Both the position numbers and the translations under genes were made by a program. The notes under the pieces were generated by a model, which did no database searches, had not been told where the DNA came from, and was given only the letters and a program-made list of their open reading frames with translations. 5,781 nucleotides of DNA from JANWHZ01 sp964527385 (lineage in GTDB: Bacteria > Patescibacteriota > Saccharimonadia > Saccharimonadales > UBA4665), in the NCBI GenBank assembly GCA_964527385.1, contig CAZGPZ010000067.1, forward strand, positions 1-5,781, read 5' to 3'. Positions 1-4,285 of the stretch are shown here, piece after piece. Within the stretch, counting starts at the first letter, position 1, and every line of letters starts with the position of its first letter.

Positions 1-332
1 GGAAACCGATACGCGGCGTGCTGCACAGCTTTACTGATAGCCAGGCAAACTTGGAACGGGCGATGGGGCACGGCCTGTATATCGGCGTGAACGGCATATC
101 GACATCTACCAAGAACCCGGACCAACGGGAGCTGTACCGAACGATGCCGCTTGAGGTTTTACTCCTTGAGACCGATGCACCCTTCTTGACACCTACCCCT
201 GATAGAGGTAAAATATGTGAGCCGAAGCATGTGCGGGTGACAGCGGAGTTTTTGGCCAACCTGCGGGGGGAATCCCTTGCGGTGCTAGCCGGCGCCACCA
301 CCCAGAATGCACGTAAGCTTTTCGGCATTTAG
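1..332 (+). CDS. tatD: TatD-family metal-dependent DNase, C-terminal part (5' end outside window)
   Basis: Only the last 109 residues are present. The reading frame is open from base 3 and enters from upstream; the GTG at 18 is an internal codon, not a start. TatD proteins are usually about 255-265 residues, so roughly the last 40% is seen. TatD enzymes are TIM-barrel metal-dependent hydrolases with DNase or exonuclease activity. Visible family marks are GVLHSF (usually GVLHCF), whose His is a metal ligand, and LLLETDAPFLTP, which fits TatD signature 3 and contains the catalytic metal-binding Asp. They are followed by the usual RGK-x-EP segment and a C-terminal TTQNARKLFGI end. The gene ends in TAG, 12 bases before the next ATG, so co-transcription downstream is likely. 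It also carries a strong promoter-like sequence (186-214). Family assignment is secure; the substrate in this organism is unknown. Confidence 0.95.
   Translation, partial: KPIRGVLHSFTDSQANLERAMGHGLYIGVNGISTSTKNPDQRELYRTMPLEVLLLETDAPFLTPTPDRGKICEPKHVRVTAEFLANLRGESLAVLAGATTQNARKLFGI
186..214 (+). promoter_or_regulatory. Sigma70-like promoter inside tatD
   Basis: TTGACA at 186-191 (6/6 consensus), a 17-base spacer, and TAAAAT at 209-214 (5/6 consensus) give 11 of 12 matches with ideal spacing. Transcription would start near 221, giving a leader of about 124 bases before the ATG at 345. The -10 region sits on an unusually A/T-rich codon run (gat aga ggt aaa ata tgt) in an otherwise G/C-richer gene. 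It would let the two small genes and perhaps the desulfurase be expressed independently of tatD. Sequence-based inference only. Confidence 0.55.
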
Positions 333-336
333 GAAG
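331..336 (+). promoter_or_regulatory. Ribosome binding site for the gene at 345
   Basis: AGGAAG lies 8 bases before the ATG at 345 and overlaps the last two bases of the tatD stop codon. It supports that ATG as the start and suggests coupled translation with tatD. Confidence 0.6.
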
Positions 337-344
337 ATATTGAT

Positions 345-731
345 ATGGCAGACACAAGCGAAAAAACTAGCGGCGAATTGCCTTTGCTCAGTTTACCGAT
401 GGAGATTGTTAATCATCGGCAAGCCCTAGTGCCTGCTGCAGCAATAAATGCTAGGTTTGCCATAGAAAGAAGCGGGCATATGGCTGATATGCCACCGGCC
501 GTGCAACCAACCATAGAAGTACAAACCCCCATTGTGGCGCAGCAAGCCCCAACTCCTGAAGTAGTCGCTGTCCCTGCCAGTGTTGCCGCAGATAACGTTG
601 AATCACTTGGCACGGCAGCCATCCACACGAAACAGAACAAAGATAGCGAACCGCTCGATATTATGGCTATCCGCGCAGCTATAGAGGCACAATATGCAAC
701 TCCGACTGATCAAACACGTAACGTCGCGTAA
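345..731 (+). CDS. Uncharacterised Ala/Pro/Val-rich protein, probably largely disordered
   Basis: 128 residues, family not recognised. The ATG at 345 is preceded by AGGAAG at good spacing. Three parts can be seen. Residues 1-50 are mixed, with no clear signal peptide or membrane segment. Residues about 50-90 are a low-complexity stretch rich in Pro, Ala, Val, Gln and Thr, with repeated short VAxxAPTPE-like units, likely a flexible linker. The last 25 residues contain a probable short helix (DIMAIRAAIEAQYA), which may be the conserved or interacting part. The gene looks more A/T-rich than its neighbours. It lies 12 bases after tatD, and its last 38 bases overlap the next gene in another frame, which suggests co-expression. 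Start signal, length and packing make it a likely real gene, but no function can be proposed. Confidence 0.7.
   Translation: MADTSEKTSGELPLLSLPMEIVNHRQALVPAAAINARFAIERSGHMADMPPAVQPTIEVQTPIVAQQAPTPEVVAVPASVAADNVESLGTAAIHTKQNKDSEPLDIMAIRAAIEAQYATPTDQTRNVA
683..687 (+). promoter_or_regulatory. Internal ribosome binding site fixing the start at 694
   Basis: AGAGG within the preceding gene lies 6 bases before the ATG at 694. There is no later ATG in that frame before the conserved-looking part of the protein, so this site supports an overlapping start. Confidence 0.5.
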
Positions 732-1074
732 ACGCGAGCAGCGCCGGGCTGATGCTCACCGGGCGCTATTGCATTATGAAGCGCGGCTTGGCGGCGAGCT
801 CTTCGGGCCGATCTCGAAGGGCGGACGGCGCGAGTTCTTCTGCCTGGACGAGCACACGTGGGTGTGGCACGAGGAGTGGACTGATACACAAGGCAAACGC
901 CAGGTCATGACAACACGCTACGATGTGCGCCCGAACGGTATTGTGAAGTCGCAAGGCGACCGCTCATACCAGGCGTTGACCAAGCAAGAAGCCCAGAATT
1001 TATACCATGCGGTAACGCTGTACGAAAAACGTGTTGGCGCTGAACTGGAGCGCCTGGCGCGCGCCGCTTCATAG
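694..1074 (+). CDS. Conserved hypothetical protein, Saccharibacteria-type
   Basis: 126 residues, soluble, no membrane segment. The N-terminal 25 residues are strongly basic (TSRKREQRR). The core follows: HYEARLGGELFGPI, then RREFFCLDEHTWVWHEEW, then TTRYDVRPNGIVK, ending in a helix (about 95-124, with NLYHAVTLYEKRV). The aromatic- and charge-rich centre with the TRYxxRPNG segment resembles a small uncharacterised family that I associate with Saccharibacteria; this is from memory and has no known function. The basic N-terminus could bind nucleic acid, which is speculation. The start overlaps the previous gene by 38 bases and has its own AGAGG site. It lies 24 bases upstream of the desulfurase gene, so the two may be co-transcribed. 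Confidence 0.8.
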   Translation: MQLRLIKHVTSRKREQRRADAHRALLHYEARLGGELFGPISKGGRREFFCLDEHTWVWHEEWTDTQGKRQVMTTRYDVRPNGIVKSQGDRSYQALTKQEAQNLYHAVTLYEKRVGAELERLARAAS

Positions 1075-1078
1075 CCCG

Positions 1079-1084
1079 TATACT
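1079..1084 (+). promoter_or_regulatory. Possible -10 element before the desulfurase gene
   Basis: TATACT (5/6 of the -10 consensus) lies in the 24-base gap and is followed by GGAAG (1085-1089), a usable ribosome binding site 9 bases before the ATG at 1099. No good -35 hexamer is seen at 16-18 bases; the best, CTGGCG, is 19 away. The same eight bases, TATACTGG, occur before the gene at 2269. Weak candidate. Confidence 0.25.
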
Positions 1085-1098
1085 GGAAGCTACCACCC

Positions 1099-2238
1099 AT
1101 GAAGCAGATTTACCTGGACTATGCTGCTGCGACCCCGCTGGACCCGAGCGTCTTGCGGGCCATGGCGCCTTATTTCACTGACATGTTCTATAATCCGTCG
1201 GCAACATATTTGGCGGCAAAAGCCGTGCATGGTGATGTCGAACACGCCAGGCAGCAAGTTTCCCAAGTCATCGGCGCCCGCCCGGCGGAGGTGCTTTTCA
1301 CGGCGGGCGGCACGGAAGCGAACAACGTGGCAATCAATGGTGTCATGCAGCAATACCCGGGCGCAAAAGTCCTGGTGAGCGCGGTCGAACACGAGTCGGT
1401 GATCGCCACGGCCGGCATGTATAGCCATGCTGAAATACCAGTCGATGCCAGCGGCATGCTCGACCTGCATGCGCTAGAGCAATTGATTAGCGACGACGTC
1501 GCGCTGGTAAGTATCATGTATGCCAATAATGAAGTTGGTACGATCCAGCCAATACACGAAGCGGCCATGATTATCGCCAAAGTGCGTGACGCGCGCCGTA
1601 AAGCTGGCAATACGCTGCCGATATATTTACATACCGACGCGACGCAGGCCGCAAATTACTTGGATTTGCACGTTGCGCGCTTAGGCGTCGACTTGATGAC
1701 ATTGAACGGGGGCAAAATGTACGGTCCGAAGCAAACTGGGGTACGGTATGGCCGGGCTGGCATCACGCTGCGCCCTTTGGTGCGCGGCGGCGGGCAGGAG
1801 CAGGGCGTGCGCAGCGGCACCGAAAACGTGCCGGGGATCATTGGGTTTGCCTGTGCGCTGCAGACCGCGCAAAGCATGAGGCACGAAGAGGGCAAGCGCT
1901 TGCAAGGGTTGCAGCAGCTCTTCATGGAACTGGTATCACGCAAAATACCGGAATCGGTCATCAATGGCTCGACCAAGAAACGCTTGCCAAACAACGTGCA
2001 TGTCACCCTGCCGGGGCAGGATAACGAGCGGGTGCTCATGGCGCTGGACGAAGCCGGTATCATGGCGGCTGCCGGGTCGGCGTGCAGCGCGAGCGACGAA
2101 GAGCCATCGCATGTGTTGAAAGCGATGGAAATATCTGATGCAAACGCCCAATCCAGCTTGCGCTTCACTATGGGGCGCGGCACCACCGAACAGGATATCA
2201 AGCGCACGGTTGACGAACTTGCGCGAATCGTTGCCTAG
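1099..2238 (+). CDS. iscS: Cysteine desulfurase, IscS/NifS type (class I)
   Basis: 379 residues, complete. The PLP enzyme converts L-cysteine to L-alanine and passes a persulfide on its active-site Cys to Fe-S cluster assembly or tRNA thiolation, in the cytoplasm. Visible marks in order: YLDYAAATPLD N-terminus; GGTEANN (70-76); EHESV with His98 over the PLP; MYANNEVG (140-147); HTDATQAA with Asp180 and Gln183; Lys206 in LNGGKMYGPK, the PLP lysine; GVRSGTENV; and Cys329 in GSACSASDEEPSHVLKA, the persulfide Cys. The loop length matches IscS rather than SufS. Oddity: E. coli IscS has SxHK here, whose Ser and His contact the PLP phosphate; this protein has N203-G-G205-K. The start is supported by GGAAG at 1085. 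No iscU or suf gene is adjacent, so a role in tRNA sulfur modification is plausible. The family call is firm. Confidence 0.96.
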   Translation: MKQIYLDYAAATPLDPSVLRAMAPYFTDMFYNPSATYLAAKAVHGDVEHARQQVSQVIGARPAEVLFTAGGTEANNVAINGVMQQYPGAKVLVSAVEHESVIATAGMYSHAEIPVDASGMLDLHALEQLISDDVALVSIMYANNEVGTIQPIHEAAMIIAKVRDARRKAGNTLPIYLHTDATQAANYLDLHVARLGVDLMTLNGGKMYGPKQTGVRYGRAGITLRPLVRGGGQEQGVRSGTENVPGIIGFACALQTAQSMRHEEGKRLQGLQQLFMELVSRKIPESVINGSTKKRLPNNVHVTLPGQDNERVLMALDEAGIMAAAGSACSASDEEPSHVLKAMEISDANAQSSLRFTMGRGTTEQDIKRTVDELARIVA

Positions 2239-2259
2239 ATCATACTCCGGCGATATACT
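2231..2259 (+). promoter_or_regulatory. Sigma70-like promoter for the ATPase-like cluster, near-leaderless
   Basis: TTGCCT (2231-2236, 4/6), a 17-base spacer and TATACT (2254-2259, 5/6) overlap the desulfurase stop codon. The predicted start of transcription is about 2266-2269, at or just before the ATG at 2269. No Shine-Dalgarno sequence is visible in the 30-base gap, which fits a leaderless or nearly leaderless mRNA. This would separate expression of the cluster from 2269 onward from the desulfurase gene. Inferred from sequence only. Confidence 0.5.
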
Positions 2260-2268
2260 GGTCATAAG

Positions 2269-3108
2269 ATGCTTACGCCTTTGCGCAGACTGTGTGTTGC
2301 CTCGCTAGCCGCGCTAGTACTACTTGTTGCGCCGGTGGCTGCCGCGGCATCGACGTCAGACCAAGGTATTGTCCAGAGTTACGCGACCGACGGTGTTGTC
2401 CGGCAAGGGATGTTGGTCGGCTTGGACAAGAAAGACACGAGCAAAGTATCGGCACTGACTATCGGGGATGTCAGCGACATGTTCGGCGTCGCAATATCGG
2501 CGACCGACGCGCCGATCACGTTGTCGGGCGATTCACCGTCCCAGGTGTATGTCGCGACCACGGGCGAGTACAACGTGCTGGTCAGCGACCAGAACGGCTC
2601 GATCAAAACCGGGGATTATATATCGGTCTCGTCATTGAACGGCATTGGCATGAAAGCCGCTGACACCGAGTCGACCGTCCTGGGGCGCGCCGCGGAAGAT
2701 TTGACGAACAAAAACGTCTTGCAGACAGGAGTTCCCGTTAAGACCAGCGATACGGTTACTACGACGGTAGCTATTGGGGCAATCCCCGTTACTATCACGG
2801 TCGCGAACAACCCGAAGGGCGGGCATGGCACCGGCAACTTGCCGGGATTCCTGCAGGTGGCAGCTGGGAACATTGCTGACAAACCGGTCAGCGCCGGGCG
2901 GGTTTACCTGAGCTTGGCGGTGTTGATACTGGCGGCATTCATTGGTGGCAGCTTGCTCTATAGCGGCGTGCGCGGCGCGTTGCTCGCCATCGGGCGCAAC
3001 CCCCTGGCCAAAAAGTATATTATCCGCGGGCTGGTCCAAACCATCTTGACAGGGATGATAGTTTTCATTTTGGGCTTGTTTGCGGTATATTTACTACTGA
3101 GATTATAA
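2269..3108 (+). CDS. Secreted-domain protein with a C-terminal F-ATPase c-subunit-like membrane hairpin lacking the ion-binding carboxylate
   Basis: 279 residues. Residues 1-27 look like a signal peptide (basic start, hydrophobic core, Ala-rich cleavage region). Residues about 31-145 form a beta-rich extracellular domain with SQVYVATTGEYNVLVSDQNG, then KTGDY, NGIGMKA and VLGRAAED, a pattern I recall from surface and tail-fibre-like Patescibacteria proteins. A Thr/Val-rich, then Gly/Pro linker follows (146-209). Two membrane helices end the protein (about 212-233 and 255-277), joined by a positive loop with R243-N244-P245 (ALLAIGRNPLAKK). F-ATPase c subunits have the same topology (N-terminus outside) and an Arg-Gln/Asn-Pro loop facing F1. 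The residue 20 after that Arg, Asp61 in E. coli c, is Met263 here, and neither helix has any Asp or Glu. Its place directly before b-delta-alpha genes is that of atpE. The c-like reading is my inference; it could be an unrelated two-helix anchor. Confidence 0.75.
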   Translation: MLTPLRRLCVASLAALVLLVAPVAAAASTSDQGIVQSYATDGVVRQGMLVGLDKKDTSKVSALTIGDVSDMFGVAISATDAPITLSGDSPSQVYVATTGEYNVLVSDQNGSIKTGDYISVSSLNGIGMKAADTESTVLGRAAEDLTNKNVLQTGVPVKTSDTVTTTVAIGAIPVTITVANNPKGGHGTGNLPGFLQVAAGNIADKPVSAGRVYLSLAVLILAAFIGGSLLYSGVRGALLAIGRNPLAKKYIIRGLVQTILTGMIVFILGLFAVYLLLRL

Positions 3109-3124
3109 GCATAACCGGACCGGT

Positions 3125-3130
3125 GGGGAG
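3125..3130 (+). promoter_or_regulatory. Ribosome binding site for the b-like gene
   Basis: GGGGAG lies 12 bases before the GTG at 3143 and 15 before the ATG at 3146. Spacing is long for both and slightly favours GTG. The two starts differ by one Met only. Confidence 0.4.
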
Positions 3131-3142
3131 ACAACAAACACG

Positions 3143-3775
3143 GTGATGACAATCTGGTGGCTCGGTTGCATCCTAGGTGTGCTTGGCGCGAGCGCGATCG
3201 CGTTTATTTGGGTTGCGGTCCGGATCGGCCACGGCGGCGGCGCGAACGGCGGGCAGCAGCACCAAGCGACTGACTTTGCCCAAGCCGCCGAAGATGACGT
3301 CGAGCGCATTTTCAACACCGAGTTCCGCGAGGAGCTCCGCAACCGCGGGCGTTTGCACTTCGAGAAAATCATCGGCGAGAACGCCATGTTCCTGCAACAG
3401 GATTTGCGCCTGACGACTTCGCAGCTGAACGAGTACATGAAGTCGGAAATCACCCGCAAATTGCAGGAGGAGTTCGACAAATACGAACAGTCCATCATGG
3501 ACGCCAAGCAGCTGGCGATTGATTCCATCCAGAAGACCAACGATGCCATCGAACAGCAACGTGCTATGCTCAGCCAACAGGTCCAGGAGCAGCTTGAAAA
3601 CGAGCGTGTCCAACTGGTGCAGCAATTCGAACAAAGCATGGCGGAGATCATTAACCATTACGTCATGGCGGCAATCGGCGACCAGATCGACCTGACCGAC
3701 CAGCTAGAATACATCCTCAACGAATTGGAAGCCAACAAACAGGCGATCGTCGAAGATATCACGCGGGGGGCTTGA
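3143..3775 (+). CDS. atpF: F-type ATPase b-like peripheral stalk subunit (divergent)
   Basis: 210 residues from GTG 3143 (209 if ATG 3146 is used). One N-terminal membrane helix (about 4-26, starting TIWWLGCILG) ends at Arg27. A Gly-rich linker follows (GHGGGANGG, 29-37), then a long charged helix likely to be coiled coil (about 48-165, rich in Gln, Glu, Lys), and a C-terminal segment (166-210) with NHYVMAAIGDQIDLTDQL. A single N-terminal anchor with a long cytoplasmic coiled coil, directly before delta- and alpha-like genes, is the classic arrangement of subunit b, which ties F1 to the membrane. It is longer than a typical b (about 156-170), and the Gly-rich linker is not typical. The call rests on architecture and context more than on sequence motifs. 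The next gene starts 6 bases after the TGA stop, so translation is probably coupled. Confidence 0.75.
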   Translation: MMTIWWLGCILGVLGASAIAFIWVAVRIGHGGGANGGQQHQATDFAQAAEDDVERIFNTEFREELRNRGRLHFEKIIGENAMFLQQDLRLTTSQLNEYMKSEITRKLQEEFDKYEQSIMDAKQLAIDSIQKTNDAIEQQRAMLSQQVQEQLENERVQLVQQFEQSMAEIINHYVMAAIGDQIDLTDQLEYILNELEANKQAIVEDITRGA

Positions 3776-3781
3776 GCGGAC

Positions 3782-4285
3782 ATGCAAAGCAGGACCACCA
3801 CCGTAAGCGTGCCAAGTTTGATTACGACCCCTGCTGACGTGGCGCGGCTCAGGCGCGAAGTTGCAGCTTTGGACGAGTATTTAGCACAAGAAGCTTTGCG
3901 CGCGCCGGGGCAGCCCCAGCAGCACTTGCCCAAGACCAGCCGCATGCTTGAGGACATTGCCAGCGCGAACAAATTGAATCTGCTCGATAAAACGACCCGG
4001 CAGCGCTTGCTGGCATTCCTGGACGAGGTCGCCGCGCATGCGCCGGTCGTCCACATAAGTTTTGCCGCTGATCCGCCAGCAGCGTTCATGCAGCGGATCG
4101 TGCTCTGGTTCCGGCAAAATGTCCACCCTGCCACGCTTGTCCGCGTGGGGTTGCAGCCGAATCTTGCCGCGGGTTGCGTCCTAAGGACCACCAATAAATA
4201 TTTCGACTTGTCGCTCCGGCAGACCCTGGAGAAGCACCAGCCTGACCTGGTCGCCGCGATCAAAATGGCAGGGAGCAAACAATGA
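3782..4285 (+). CDS. atpH: F-type ATPase delta-like subunit with shortened N-terminal domain
   Basis: 167 residues. The C-terminal half matches the delta (OSCP) pattern: a strand (VVHISFAADPP, about 88-98), a helix with IVLWFRQNVHP, then LQPNLAAGCVLRTTNKYFDL followed by SLRQTLEKH. This corresponds to the usual P-x-L-x-G-G-x-x-x-R-x-x-x-x-x-x-D-x-S-x-R-x-x-L ending. In F-ATPases delta sits on top of F1 and links the alpha N-termini to the b stalk. The first 85 residues are shorter and less regular than the normal six-helix delta domain of about 105 residues; residues 1-16 look disordered. The gene starts 6 bases after the b-like gene with only a weak ribosome binding site. Its TGA overlaps the alpha ATG (ATGA), indicating translational coupling. 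The call is well supported by both the C-terminal motif and position. Confidence 0.85.
   Translation: MQSRTTTVSVPSLITTPADVARLRREVAALDEYLAQEALRAPGQPQQHLPKTSRMLEDIASANKLNLLDKTTRQRLLAFLDEVAAHAPVVHISFAADPPAAFMQRIVLWFRQNVHPATLVRVGLQPNLAAGCVLRTTNKYFDLSLRQTLEKHQPDLVAAIKMAGSKQ
4271..4275 (+). promoter_or_regulatory. Ribosome binding site for atpA
   Basis: GGGAG inside the end of the delta-like gene lies 6 bases before the ATG at 4282 and supports the ATGA overlapping start. Confidence 0.6.

Noticed and set aside
3046..3051. TTGACA as the -35 of a promoter for the b-like gene
   Set aside because: No acceptable -10 is found 16-18 bases downstream (TTTTGG, TTTGGG, TTGGGC); TATAAG at 3104-3109 is too far away.
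2269..3108. Calling the 279-residue protein an ordinary AtpE
   Set aside because: It has a signal peptide, a large extracellular part and no carboxylate in either helix, so only the hairpin layout and loop are c-like.
3114..3124. ACCGG-A-CCGGT inverted repeat before the b-like gene, as terminator or operator
   Set aside because: The one-base centre cannot form a hairpin and no T-run follows; an 11-base palindrome alone is weak evidence for a binding site.
3658..4278. 206-codon open frame on the - strand across the b-delta junction
   Set aside because: Opposite two motif-supported genes, rich in Arg/Ser/Cys as expected of a shadow frame, and without its own start signals.
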